Assembly (NCBI GenBank): GCA_030248225.1
Contig: JASANE010001468.1
Location: forward strand, 1-64,000
Direction of reading: 5' to 3'
Origin: Trileptium ribeirensis
Lineage: Eukaryota; Nematoda; Enoplea; Enoplida; Thoracostomopsidae
DNA length: 64,000 bases
Shown: one piece after another, positions 1 to 11,345 of the stretch
Layout: the number at the start of each line of letters is the position of its first letter
Position numbering within the stretch: position 1 is the stretch's first letter
Position numbers and translations under genes: made by a program
The notes under the pieces: model-generated
What the model saw: the letters and a program-made list of their open reading frames with translations, nothing else
Told to the model about the DNA's origin: nothing
Databases searched by the model: none

Positions 1-546
1 ATACATGTCCAACACTTCTTGCCTTATTGTGTTAATGAATGCTTTCGTACAACCTTTATTAATGGTATCTAGCTCATTGGGTGCCAGAAATTCGAACAAA
101 GCCTTTCCTCTAGAGTTAACATTTGTGATTCGCCAAGCAGTGTTGTGAGCATTACAGTCACAACCTGCAATGACATAAATGCCGTAGAATTTTGTGTACT
201 CAGTGAGATTCAAGAGCACTTGTGAGGATGGTAGTCCATTTTTATGTCGGAAGTAAATGGATGACACAACAGTCATTTTTCCATTGCTTAATCTAATGAG
301 TATTCTTACTCGCTGACTACTAACTATGACTACCAGATAGTACAATTAAAGCATTACTGTCAAAAATAAGTTTCTTGCTGCAACACGGAGGCTAAAAACA
401 GCGGTTATGCCTTGCACACTCATTTTATGCTCTTCCCATAAAGTGCAAAGTAAACTTACGTAGGAATCTACTTTTTCAGAGCATATTATCGCCAAGCACA
501 TAGCACAACCTTGGATATACTGAAATTTAAATTCGAAAGATTGCAA
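1..546 (-). pseudogene. I-like non-LTR endonuclease fragment, cut by window edge
   Basis: Read on the minus strand, an open frame runs from about 326 to the window edge and carries the APE-type endonuclease pattern of I/R1-like retrotransposons. A segment starting VVSSIYF is followed by AGCDCNAHNTAW (the usual G-D/C-D-x-N-A-H-H-x-x-W motif), RGKALFEFL and RQEVLDM. The endonuclease would nick target DNA to prime reverse transcription. The upstream frame at 346-546 (residues such as ITAVFSLRVAARNLFL) looks like the preceding endonuclease segment, separated by a TAA stop at 344-346. The second His of the usual NAHH motif is Asn here. The element continues leftward out of the window, so its reverse transcriptase cannot be judged. 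The domain call is fairly sure; the family (I-like) is inferred from similarity to the elements at 9.8-10.5 kb. Confidence 0.6.
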
Positions 547-2030
547 TAATTATTCTAAATTACAAAGCTTCTACGATAAAATGAATTAACATAATTAATG
601 AATCAATACTCTATTAATAATTTAACACATTCGTATTAAAAATCCAACCCGAAGCAAAAAATTTTATTAATTGTGTAGATATTCGCTTTCAAACTCGATC
701 AGAAACGCCATGACAAATTTACGAGACGAATTATTATTTATTTTGTCACTTTGGGAAAAACACTGAATTTTGATATTTTTTATATTTCTATAGCGATGGG
801 TGAAGTAGGGGAGCGGGTGGAGTGCGGAGTGGGGGCCACCATTGCATACAAACTCAGGTCCTTCATGGCACCGAGCCAACTCACCGCATTAATTTGCTTG
901 ACATATTTTATCATCGTATGGAGAGGTTAGATACTAAGTGTTGGGCACCAAATTTTGGCCAATTAACCGATGGCGATGAAAAACTTCTAACCTTTTTGCA
1001 ATGGGACATAGTTATAAAAATATTTTAACCCCTACTTACTAAAAACAAGTATTTTGTAGACTTTTTTATTTAATATTAAAGCTGAGAAGCATATTACCCC
1101 ACTTCAGCTTTCTTTAAAAGAGGAGGTGATATTGTAACAAGACATTACTAACGGGTGTCACCGTTCGCTCACATCCGTTAAAATGTGCAGCATTGAACGC
1201 GCAATCTATAAGTAAACTATACCACATAAATATATTAACATTAATAAACTTGAAAAGCCATAGCGGTTCAGTTGACAATGTATAAACTTCAACAGTAAGT
1301 TAGGGTGTTAGAACCCCAGCAAAGATAACATCCTTCTAGCCCCCTCCTCTATCAGAAAGTTGAGTAGCATACTTCGGAAAATAATCGACTGAAAGGAAAT
1401 GACTTGAAGCCCCATTTGCCACTCTGGAAGACGCATGAACGAAAACTTTGGGAAAAATGAAAATACTACACACCAAGGGAATTCTATTTTTCAAACTACA
1501 ATAGTCGCAAGAACCATAGAACTAGTGAAGCTCGCTGGCGAGCCAGAAATCGAGTGGTGAGAACAATCCCCCGAAGTCTGTTTTACAAAGCACACACAAA
1601 CAAAGCCTACACACAGTACGCAGGTGCAGCATTATATAAACCGTAAGTGATGAGTCATAGGTACGCCCGCCTCTTTTGATAGCCAACGTATGCAGTAGAC
1701 AAAACATCATACAACGAGTACAAAAACAATGAACTAACAATTTAATAATTCAATAAAATCCTAAATTGACCGTGAAAAGAACGTTAAAGAATTCAAACCG
1801 ACACTTGAGAAAAATCTCATTTTTCATACCAAGTATGAAGCAGAAGTGTGAAAAGTAGTTGCAACACAATATTTTTGACACTCGCAATCAGCTTGTTGGC
1901 CCAGAAAACCCCATATCTGACACTCAAACCAACAATAAGCACACATTTAGGTGTATTTCCCACGACTTTTCACCAAATATGAAATTTGGCGCCAACTATG
2001 AGCGTATAGACTCCAGATTGGGAAGTATAT
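547..2030. other. No recognised gene
   Basis: This is AT-rich sequence with only short chance-length ORFs on both strands (for example 822-1028 + and 1522-1740 -), none with a recognisable motif. I see no repeat shared with the rest of the window here. Confidence 0.5.
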
Positions 2031-2039
2031 AGTTGAAAA

Positions 2040-2290
2040 ACTTGTTATATATTATTGGAAAGCCCTGGTAAAGCTACATAGAATAGGCCTATTAGTTCGC
2101 GGATACCTCGTTTACTTACTGAGAAAAGTCGCAAAAACTGGAAGGGGTGCCCGAAAAATGGGCCAAAATGACGTCATTTTGTCCCATGACTTTTCTCAAG
2201 CTATCAAAATCCGCCCAACCGTTATCGAGATCCAGGTGCGACAGACACACAGACAGGACCTCCTCAATCCCCCTCCAGAGCCAAAATTGA
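2040..2290 (-). repeat. Dispersed repeat with CTGTCTGTGTGTCTGTC module
   Basis: On the minus strand this stretch has a CTGTCTGTGTGTCTGTC tract followed by wording like ATCTCGATAACGGTTGGGCGGATTTTGAT. The same order of a CTGTC/CCGTC tract, a short spacer and an ACGGATTTT-like block appears at 7.86-7.93 kb (-) and 28.99-29.08 kb (+). The overlapping ORF at 2116-2463 (-) is probably chance reading through this repeat. Copies are diverged, so the family link is tentative. Confidence 0.4.
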
Positions 2291-2469
2291 AACTTCCCGT
2301 TCCACTCGAATTCAACAAGTAATCCAGTATTAGTTTGGCATTTACTAAAAAGCGTATTGTGGTATTGGTCTGAGAAAGTGAAGACGTACACGAAAGTTTC
2401 AGAGAGCTTGGTTTGAAAGAGGACAATAACAATTTGTGGATAGTCACCAACGTTAACAACCACAGAAAG

Positions 2470-5250
2470 TACGATGCAGAGATGAAGATTGGCAGAGTTA
2501 TAATTGTGTAGACAAGAATATACCCATTATACCACGGTCCCATACTAGCAAGATCAGAATCCGCCGCGTTGCACGGCAAATACACACACTCCCTAACTCA
2601 ATTTGGCGCAAACTGCTGAACTCAATTATGTCCTAATCATATATACTAGGTATCTTTAATCGTACTGAAGACTCTAAAGTGATGTGCAGTGGAGTTTCTT
2701 CCGTTCTACGAGCCTCACAGTTTCCGCTGTCAGCCAGTCTCATTTTGAAAGTTTTAGTATTAAAAAGAATTAGTAAGGTATACATATAACTTACCTTGTG
2801 TAACTTGAAAAAGTCGTGGACTTGACCTGAATTGGCACTGTGCCGTCGCAGTAGCTTTGATAGAATGCCAAACGGTTTCGCCTTTTCATAGAAATTTATG
2901 CCCTCAAACCAAACGATATAACAAATTTTGACATAACTATGACTATGCACAACTCAATTTGTGTTTCACAACGGGATCGATATTTTTGATTCACAGCAAA
3001 TTTTGAAAAACGTTTCCATTATGGATAAGTATTGTGCGATTTCCATTGGCGGTTTGGGTTTAAAAATTTGCAGGACCGATCAAAAAGTATTCATTATATA
3101 CCCGCAAAATAAAGTGCTTATCCGAAAACTTAATGTAACTTGGACTGAAAAAGCACATCTAACTGTTGGATATGAGATCTAAAGAACAGTTTATTTGCAA
3201 AAGGATCAAGGTTTATTTCAGGCTATACACATTACTAGACAGATGAACGAGGACATAGAATGTCATTACAACTACACCTCTAAAATCTAAGCAAGGCCAT
3301 TCTCAGTACTCGCAAGTCCTATTTATACATTGTAGCAACATGTTAATGTTAAACAGAAAATACCATAACATCTTGGAAATGTCGAACAATTCTCTACATC
3401 TGAAATAGTGATCAGTTCTTGCAACCTTTTTTACAATCGCATATCCCGTCCTACAACATTCCCATTTTTTAGACGGGCATTCATTAAACAATAACATTCT
3501 TGAAAAAAGGTAATTGAGAGCTTCCGTATTGTCTCCATATAATGCAAGGAACCCACAATGGTCCGCAATGAGAATGCAAACGACATAAAATGCGCGACAT
3601 CCACATACAGAGTAATGTCTCGCCCAACTGATTATTAACAAACTCAATAACGTATAAAAATATAAAACAACTTGTAATGAAGCGAGATCGCATAACCGCC
3701 GCTATAACTTCTAACCTTAATTTTTCATTCCACTAACTTATCACATAAGTGCGGTGGTCTCAAACCGATTTATTGTAACCCATTATATCCTGAGACACAG
3801 ATACACCGCATATAACTACACACATAAACCACGTTGGTATAGATTGTCAGTTGTTACAGAACATGGAGCATTCATTAAACAAACCTAAGGTTGATAGTGT
3901 TGATGTTTCTCTACATGAAGAAATGACCAGTCTTAATGAATAAATGAGAATTTCATAGAATTTTATCAGTGGGCATTGGAAATTTTAGCTACAGAAATTT
4001 TTTCAAGCATCGTAACCGTCGAATCGCTTTTTGACTACCCAAGCCTACCACCAATGCATAAAAAAAGAAATAATTTATTATTCTAAAAGTGAATACCAAG
4101 AATTTTCGAAGTCGCGGTTACAGCCTACAGAGCAGGGTGTGATGCGCTACATTGAAAATGTCATTTTCACATACTTGTTCGTAAAAACCGTTAATGAAAT
4201 TGAGCGTTGTGAAGCCACAATTGTAAAACATCCATCGAAGTTTTCAGTCAACTTGTAGAAAACAACCCGAAAAACTACAACTACGCTATTCGTGGAAAAC
4301 TAGGTGAACTAAACCTAAATTTACACATATAAGAACAAACTTCAAATATATATAAAGTCAACCACTGGGCTCCTAATTGGTTCATCGAATTTATAAATGT
4401 TCTTTTAATACCATATCGAAATTTGATTGCTCAATTACGACTAAACTGCAGATGCGCCCACTACCCATCATATTTAATTAATACCTGATGTGGAATCCAT
4501 CTCAAGAAACAAATAAGTCACCCCTTCTGTTCATTGCTGGCTTAAAATTTACCACTTTCAGTCAAACGATAAGTCGTTTCTTATCTCTATATTGGAATTT
4601 CGCTCTGTCCCCGGGTTAATATAACAGTGACGTCATAATCGAGACGGACCATAGCTTAGATTATCACCTATTTTTCGGGAACTAGATGCTTCGCTGGGAT
4701 CACTGGGACTAATCATTATTTGTTAATGCATTCTGTTGGAGCATCTCAATCAAATGATTGTTTATAGAACTTACTACATCTACTTACCTGCGGAGTAAGA
4801 ATTACAAATCGCATAGGAGATTCAAAATGCTGCCGCGCTACGTAGCTTGGATGAACCAAATCCGAGGACAATGGGGCAGAAACGAGGCTAGTACAAGATG
4901 CGCATGCTGCCCAACAACGGCCACTGATCATAAACTGCTTCTGAAATATTTAATAAAAAGTAATTCTTTAGCTTGTCGCAACAAGACATGAAAAAAATTT
5001 GTAAAGGTAATGGAAAAGGGAACCAGATCTTCAAATTTTGCAAAATCGCCTTATGTAAATTGTAACAAGCTCGCGTTATCTGCCGTTCAAAACACGCACT
5101 ATTGGCTTAATAACAGTATTAATAGTGATAAATTTTTCATAGCCATAAGAATGACCTTCTATCACTAGCCATCTAGAGTACAGCGCGAATATTTCACAAC
5201 TTTTCAGATATTTTTCAATGGGTTTTGAGTCAAAGAACCAAATTACCAGA
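2470..5250. other. No recognised gene
   Basis: I recognise nothing in this stretch. Small ORFs at 2961-3182 (+), 3303-3647 (-), 4031-4258 (+) and 4758-4991 (+) have no motif I know. The last ends in a Cys-rich segment (RCACCPTT) but is too short to name. Base composition is uniformly AT-rich. Confidence 0.45.
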
Positions 5251-5259
5251 ATCAATTAT

Positions 5260-5560
5260 ATACGATTTTTCAACAATAATATGCGCGTTTTTTGGCATGT
5301 TGGATACCATCGTTAAATTATCTAGCGACCAGCACGAATATCACACTTGTTTTAGTTGGTTTCCATGGGTTTAGAATGCACGAAGTCTTAGGGTTTCTAA
5401 TTGGTTCAGGATTGAAACGGTGTTAGGGTGGTATATACATCAAACACGGCCTGGTTACGTGTGACTATATAAAATCACAAATTATAAATGAAACAACACT
5501 CGGTAGTACGTTTTATCTTTGCATACGAGATATTGGTATTATGTTTTCATAATTTTAAGG
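5260..5560 (+). repeat. Dispersed repeat RepG, diverged copy
   Basis: The wording GGATACCATCGTTAAATTAT, then CCAGCACGAATAT, GGGTTTAGAAT and TTGGTTCAGGATTGAAACGG parallels 38.18-38.42 kb (GAATACGATCGTTTGGTTAT, CCCAGCACAGATAC, GGGTTTAGGATCGACGAGG). Similarity is patchy but in the same order over about 250 bp. No coding content is visible. Confidence 0.45.
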
Positions 5561-6400
5561 AACGAATGCTGCGTTTGCAGAGGTTCAGTGGGTTTATGTT
5601 GTTTTCGAAAAATATTTGTGACCCAATGCCAATAAAGTACATTTACCAAAGCAGTTAATGTTATATTACACACTAAATACTTCTTATAAAAAGTTGGTAG
5701 AATATGTAAATCTGGTCGGTAGATATCTATATTTTAGCCGTAGCCGTGTATTAAGCAATACATAGGAAGGCAACTGATTATAATAGAGATTGAGTGGCAC
5801 GTTCAGAGTGAGCTGCGGTAGATTTGCAGTTTGAACTAATCAAGCATGAAATAAGGCGACATATGACTTGTCTAAACCTTACTTGTTCCGAAACATTAGA
5901 AAATGAAGGATAATGGTAGAGCCACATAGTTTATAGCATTTACCAATTTTCAAACATTAACTCAAGAAGCATCCAGTGAGATTGTACCCCTGTAAAACTG
6001 TTACACAGAATTTATATCGTTAAATATGACGAGCAAAACAACTTTAATAAAGCAAGAAACTCAATGCATAGCACATTATGCATATAAAACTAATACTACG
6101 CTTACTGTTGATTCCATCAAATGCTGATAAAACGGAAAATTTGAGCTGCTAAATAACCAGATGCAATCATCGGTTTCATTCGACATTGATATCATCATGC
6201 AAGTTTCTGCAATATAATAACCTGCAGTGCTAGTAAAAGTTATTGTCAGTGTAACAGAAGCAACGTAATAAAATACTCGTCCGTGTAACCACATTTAGAT
6301 AACGCAGAGATCCGACATTACCGACAGCGACGTTCAATGGACCACGACTGTAGGACGCCAAAAGATATTCTTCGGAAATTTTTTGAAATGCATATTCCAT
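5561..6400. other. No recognised gene
   Basis: AT-rich sequence with short ORFs only (6076-6294 -, 6318-6527 -). The second is antisense to the start of the gag-like remnant and is probably a shadow of it. Confidence 0.4.
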
Positions 6401-6409
6401 GTGTTCTAT

Positions 6410-7150
6410 TGGTACCTAAACACGTAAATTTTCTGGCAACCCTGGAGATCAAGATTTTGACAAGTGGCTGATAGCATACGATCGCATTGCTGACGTTCAT
6501 GGGTGGGCCCACACCGAACGTGCTCAATGTTTGCCACTATTTTTTACAGACTAGGCCCTAAAAGTGTACGAAGAGATCAATGAAGGTACTAAGATGGACT
6601 ATAATGCCATTTGTGTGGAAATGAATAAAACCTTTACCCCAAGCTTTACGGAAGACTGCGCCTCCGAAAAGTTGTGTAGCCGACATCAATGGAATGACAA
6701 ACCAGTTGTTGTGTTTAGCTATACATTAAGACGGGATATCTCCTTAGCAATGCCTCATGATTCTCATGAGCATCGGAACCCTATTCTAAAGAATTTGTTT
6801 ATTCAAGGACTTAAACCTGATCTTAGAAGATCTGTCAAAACATATGTATTTGCTTCATACGAAGACCATGGGTAGAGCCCGCAAAGCGTTATGAAGACGT
6901 GAATGCAATTTGTATGGAGAACGACAATTGAGAGCCTCCCAGGAATCAATATGTGCACGCAGTTTGTGTCGTGATTTGGGCTTAACATATTCCGTAAACT
7001 TGGGCGCGAGGTATCCAGTACTAGAACTAAAAGTGTCGCTGCTAATAAAACTGTAGATGAAGCGCTCCGTAAGGTAAGGTTTGCTGAACACCATGTCATA
7101 ATCGGCGGCGACTAGGAGGTACAATGGGAAACAGTATACATCAGTGGCGT
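6410..7150 (+). pseudogene. Ty3/gypsy-like gag remnant
   Basis: The plus strand encodes a pattern typical of retrotransposon Gag (retrotrans_gag type). A segment around 6,435-6,540 reads DFDKWLIAYDRIADVHGW and ERAQCLPLFF, then after a TAG stop comes ALKVYEEI, DYNAICVEMNKTF, FSYTLRRDIS and LFIQGLKPDLRRSV (ORF 6564-6875). Gag would form the particle that packages the element RNA. Frames break at about 6,550 and 6,873, and a weakly similar continuation (VDEALRKVRFAEHHV) follows to about 7,100. No CCHC knuckle, protease or LTR is evident nearby. It may belong to the same family as the pol remnant at 26.2-27.9 kb, but they are 19 kb apart and nothing joins them. The Gag call is moderately sure; the superfamily is inferred. 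Confidence 0.6.
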
Positions 7151-7630
7151 GAATCAGTAACACATCTACCAGAACATGCCCGTCAACCCACCGATACGAA
7201 ACAGATTAAGAAAACGAGTCGATCTTCTCGGAAAAAGAAAAAGGGTCACTAGGTAAAGAAACGACTTTTGATTAATAATTGCATGAACTGTATATCCCCT
7301 GATAAGGAACAAAATATAGTTGTAACCGATGCGCACGAAACAAGGTTGAACTAAGGGCAACCTTTCCAATACAATCACTCAAAAAGAAGTTCACCCGCAA
7401 CACACTTTCCGTGGGCATGCTGCGTGAGTTAACATGGTTTTCGGCGAAGATTGGAACGCTTTTTGTTCTATTCGAAAAGGACCGCCAAATTGCACTTACA
7501 AGGCATAAGGAGCACACAGCACACATAACATATACTAGTCGGTAGTGGAACTACATTTGTGAGCGGAGCTTGGGCTGTGGCATTACGAATGTACTCAATT
7601 TTATGTTCTTGTAACTACATTGCATAGGGC
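7151..7630. other. Decayed sequence downstream of gag remnant
   Basis: This could be the continuation of the gag-bearing element, but I cannot find a protease or reverse transcriptase motif. Minus-strand ORFs at 7166-7378 and 7272-7526 show no known motif. Confidence 0.3.
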
Positions 7631-7639
7631 ATAGGGCTT

Positions 7640-8005
7640 TATCATTGGTAAAAATATTATATTTGAATTCTTCGACCCAAAAAACCCTATAATGGTTTGA
7701 TCGAAACGACTCTATTTCAATAAATAACACAAATATTGCAAAATTCTCTATTTTAGCTGCATAAAATTAACTAATTAGCTAATTACTAATTAACCACACA
7801 AAATTTTTTAATCCCAAATATCAGGTGCACACTCTGACTTGATAGGCTTTCAAACAAAAAAAGTTTTTTTTAAAATCCGTTCAGTGGTACTTGAGATGCG
7901 TCGAACCGAACGACGGACGGACATCGACCTTTTTACTCCCAGACAGAAAACAAAAACGCTGCGCTCGGCTTCGCCGAGCTCCGCTCAACTATGCGAAGTA
8001 TAGTG
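7640..8005 (-). repeat. Dispersed repeat RepF, minus-oriented copy
   Basis: Read on the minus strand: a GAGCGGAGC/GCGCAGCG segment with a small hairpin (GCTCGGCTTCGCCGAGC at about 7,961-7,977), then GTCCGTCCGTCGTTCGG, a CTGAACGGATTTT block, A/T runs, and an AT-rich TTAATTAGTAATTAGC block at 7,765-7,795. The same order of modules occurs in plus orientation at 28,955-29,350. No ORF is convincing. Confidence 0.55.
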
Positions 8006-9270
8006 TTGAGTGTGTCTTTCTTTTTGGAAATACACTGTTCGTGTGGATAAGTAGTGTATAAACAGTAACTCACCTTGTATTTGATAACGGAAGGGTATGG
8101 TGACATGTATATGTAGCTATGGGCCATGTAGCTATGAACCAAGCTATAACTATGTATCATCAGTAAAGCCAGGGTAAATTTTCAAGTCGTAAGTTTAGAT
8201 CAAGTCGAAAAAACCTTGTGAAGTATATATGTGGAAATATGCGAAACAGTGCCTGAAATACTCCGAATTGCGAATGTTTCTAGGTTTGAAAGATAAAGGT
8301 AATAAAACCTGAACAAAAGGTAGTTAGTTGGACCGAGATGTGTTGTCATTGGAATCTAAATCACGAGAGTAGAAAGTAGAAGGCGAGAAAGCAATAGAGA
8401 TCACTATCACTGAAGTATATATTCGGGAATGAATTAAAGATTATGTGAACTATTCGTAATAGGATATCTTGTTCTACTTTAAAAGGTAGGTTAGGAAGGT
8501 TGCAGCTCCTGCGGTGCACATAAGTGGCAGCGCACTCTTCAAAGATATAGCTCTTGCTTGGATAGATAATTGATGCCTGGTTTTGAAAACGGAATTAGAG
8601 CTCTTACCTCTCCCGTCAATGGTAACAAACTATTTAGACTGATCACTGTAATCAGTGGTGCTCTCGCCAGCGACGGCGATGATAGCTTACTCTTTGGATA
8701 ATATATTTGAGTGCTTAGTGTTAAGATAAAATAGACAGTTGACCACATGGATTCGCCTCGGGAGTTTGATATATGATTACTGTTGGTGATATTCCTATAT
8801 ATTACATATGGATGGGAGTATTGATTTGAGTATGGCTCAACACGGGTGATCGTGTAAAGCGTCTATGTTGATTTCTAGAGGTGGAAGGTCGTGCGCTTCG
8901 GAGACCAGTAGTGGAAGAGGCTCTGCAGACCGGTACTGAGGCTTTGCCATAGCTCCGTTTAAAATTATAGGCAGTAATATGTAGTGTCTGGGTCGAACAT
9001 CCCTTGTGATTGTTTGTAGACCGAATAGCTGACTGTAGCTTGACATAATGAACTCTACACATCAAGAGCAGCGAATTTAGCTTGCAGAATAGTTACCATC
9101 GAATATGAAGCCATCGAGCATCCTCTATTCCCCGCTTTGATTAACGCTACTTCTGCAAACGTACGATGGATTTGTATGTGATTCTTATGAATGCACAGTT
9201 AACCGTAGTACGTCCTGAACCTTCGAGGGGGGCGAGCGGGTTGGTCTGCCGCTAGAACCGTGTTAAGAGA
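8006..9270. other. No recognised gene
   Basis: I see no domain or repeat I can name. Overlapping minus-strand ORFs at 8802-9065 and 8837-9046 are in alternative frames of one stretch and lack motifs. The GC content rises toward 9.2 kb as the ORF1 region of element A begins. Confidence 0.4.
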
Positions 9271-9279
9271 TCAAATAGA

Positions 9280-9800
9280 AGGAAGCTTCACGAGTTATCT
9301 GGCAGAGGCGTAACCTGCAAGAAGCTGCCCGTCCCGCTTCTAAAAACCCTAAGAACACACTTGAGAACCCATTACGAATAACAATCTGCTCTGATGAACA
9401 GGTCCCTAGCCCGTCCAACGAACCACCTCGACGTCACCCGACCGCATCCGGTGCACAGTGTTTTGCGAGCGCCTCGTCCGAACGGCCCAGGAACGCCACG
9501 GTAACCACACCCGAGAAGAAACGTAAGAATGTATCCAGCTACAAGGATGCTGTGGCGGAGTCAAGCAACTGTTCGTCGTAGTTGAAGACGAACCTTTCCG
9601 AAAGTTCACAGAGGATGAATTGGAGGTAGTCCGTGACAACATCATGAAGGCCATGCATAACATCGCCGATGAGAGCGCAGCGAAGCTGCACATGGAAAAA
9701 TCTCGACTCCACCAGGGGCACATCCAGATCAGAGTGGGGGACGCTTTCACGTTCACATGACTGAAGGACGTCATCCCGAAGACAAGTCTTGATGGCTGCG
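9280..9800 (+). pseudogene. Element A ORF1 (nucleic-acid-binding Gag-like protein)
   Basis: A GC-richer stretch reads Pro/Ser/Arg-rich (NEPPRRHPTASGA, then KKRKNVSSYKDAV). After a frameshift near 9,560 it gives a segment of the type FTEDELEVVRDNIM, IQIRVGDAFTFT and LKDVIPKTSL. In I/R1-like elements of arthropods, a basic low-complexity N-terminus followed by a small alpha/beta domain with a closing acidic-aromatic motif (cf. DEASVxWL) is usual for ORF1, which coats the element RNA. A stop replaces an expected Trp before LKDV. The minus-strand ORF 9406-9804 covers the same bases and is taken as a shadow. Domain identity is inferred from pattern and position only. Confidence 0.5.
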
Positions 9801-9842
9801 GCACTCCGGTCGCGGGGACGCACCATAATGCAGATTACATCA

Positions 9843-10535
9843 ACTATTTTCAATAAGAACTACTCCGTTGTATGCGGTAATTGTTCCAGAGCACGGACTG
9901 CTATTATGATTTCTCAGAATATAGACTACTTATTTAGTAATGAGTTATCTGATATGGACTGTACCGCGATACGCACACGACTTGATGGTGCCCCTGGGGG
10001 GGGGAGAGGTTGTCATAGAGTCTGTTTATCTCCCTTACGACGGTATGAACCTTGCCTCCAACTGAGCAACTCTCTCGTCTCGTGCGTTACTGTGGGATAC
10101 ATAAGATATCTCTCCTAATGATGTTTGATTTCAATTCTCATCACACGTTCTGGGGCGTGACTAATGCCAATGCCAGGGGTAAAGCTCTCTTGGACTTTAT
10201 TACTGGCAATGATATCACGAGCTTGAATGTCAGAAACACCCCGACGTTCACGACCCGAGTTAGAGCGGAGGTCATCGCCCTTACGTCGTGTTCACTAGAG
10301 ATTATTGACCTTATCAGAAATTGGAGCGTATCACTACATGTCTCTTATTCAGATTATCGCTACATCAATATCAGATTGGGCGGGACCCTGAACCACACTC
10401 TCAATTCTGACGAAGCGAATATCAGAACCATTAATGAACTAACATTCTGTTCGAAGCTGAAGGAAAACATGGGAAATTACAAAGCCAGGATAAGCAATAC
10501 ATATGACCTTGAAACTGCGGTAACGTGCCTGTAGA
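9843..10535 (+). pseudogene. Element A APE-type endonuclease
   Basis: Two overlapping frames (9,789-10,118 and 10,052-10,534) together encode the endonuclease domain that nicks target DNA. The first frame gives NYSVVCGNCSRA-type N-terminal sequence, then a frameshift in a run of G at about 9,996-10,003. The second carries FDFNSHHTFWGVTN, ARGKALLDFI and RNTPTFTTRV. The late catalytic motif usually written SDHR is SDYR here (within SYSDYRYI at about 10,349-10,363), so a catalytic His is lost. The frame closes at a TAG after TCL at 10,532-10,534. It precedes the reverse transcriptase with about 400 bp of broken linker. Confidence 0.7.
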
Positions 10536-10954
10536 CTGCCATATCTGAGGCATCATCAGAATCATGTGGGCTCAGAAAGGTATGTGACAGTACGAAACCA
10601 CGCCGGCGGAGCCCTACTATTGAAACTCTTCATGCTGGATCTCGACGTCTCTTTCACAGATCAACCAGATCCAAGAAACCGTGAGACTGGGAACGATATA
10701 GGAAATCTTTGACAGAATATGAGTCGCCCATTAAAAGAGCCAAAACCGCTAGCTAGAGAGCCTTCTGTTAAGGGCTTAAGAAGATAAAGGGAAGCCATAA
10801 AATAAGAACTCTAGTCGCCCTGGAGGGAAACACACAGTAATGAAAAAGAAACACGTGAGTTACTTCTATCGGCTCACTTCCCTGGTGGGATCAACACAGG
10901 TGACCAGATGTTAGGCAATGGATAGTGCAGGTATTACAGTCTGTAACAATTATT

Positions 10955-11345
10955 TTCCAAGGAAAATATTAAATGGGCAACGTCTACTTTTGAACCATAT
11001 AAGTCACATGGCCTGGATGGTGTATATCCAATCCATCGGCAGATGGGATGTGACATAGTTGAAAGATTCATAAGTATCTTTTCAGCTTCCCTAGTCAGTG
11101 GATTCATACCACATGCCTGGAGGACAGCGAAAGTAGTGTTGATCCTAAAACCGGGAAGAGGTAAGGATAATTCGAAATAATTCAGAGCTATCTGTCTCTC
11201 ATCGTTCGTCCTGAAAACGATGGAGCGTCTGATTGACAGATATTTGCGAAAGGGCGAGGCAAAGGTCACTAATATTTATCCAAAGCAGCATGCCTATCTT
11301 TTTGGCAAATCCACTACCACGGTCTGTAATAGCCAGTTGGCACTG
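10955..11345 (+). pseudogene. Element A reverse transcriptase, 5' part
   Basis: The plus frame reads IKWATSTFEPYKSHGLDGVYP, FIPHAWRTAKVVLILKPGRGKD, a TAA stop, then FRAICLSSFVLKTMERLIDRYL and QHAYLFGKSTTT. These are reverse transcriptase blocks 0-2 (PGxDG-like, IPKPGK-like, R-x-I-x-L). The frame is interrupted at 11,345, the insertion point of element B. The same block order is found again from about 11,450 in B, which shows two distinct copies rather than one long protein. The ORF beginning 11,220 therefore fuses the end of this piece with the start of B. Confidence 0.75.
11335..11345. repeat. Left target-site duplication of element B
   Basis: AGTTGGCACTG lies directly before element B and recurs at 13,920-13,930 directly after its 3' tail. 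The 11-bp length is in the usual range for non-LTR insertions. Confidence 0.8.

Noticed and set aside
5350..5420. Telomere-like TTAGGG words
   Set aside because: Isolated TTAGGG and GGGTTTAGG words occur within RepG, with no tandem array.
9406..9804. Long minus-strand ORF (132 residues)
   Set aside because: It lies antisense to the Pro/Ser-rich ORF1 of element A, is Ser/Trp/Arg-rich without motif, and is best explained as a shadow of GC-rich coding sequence.
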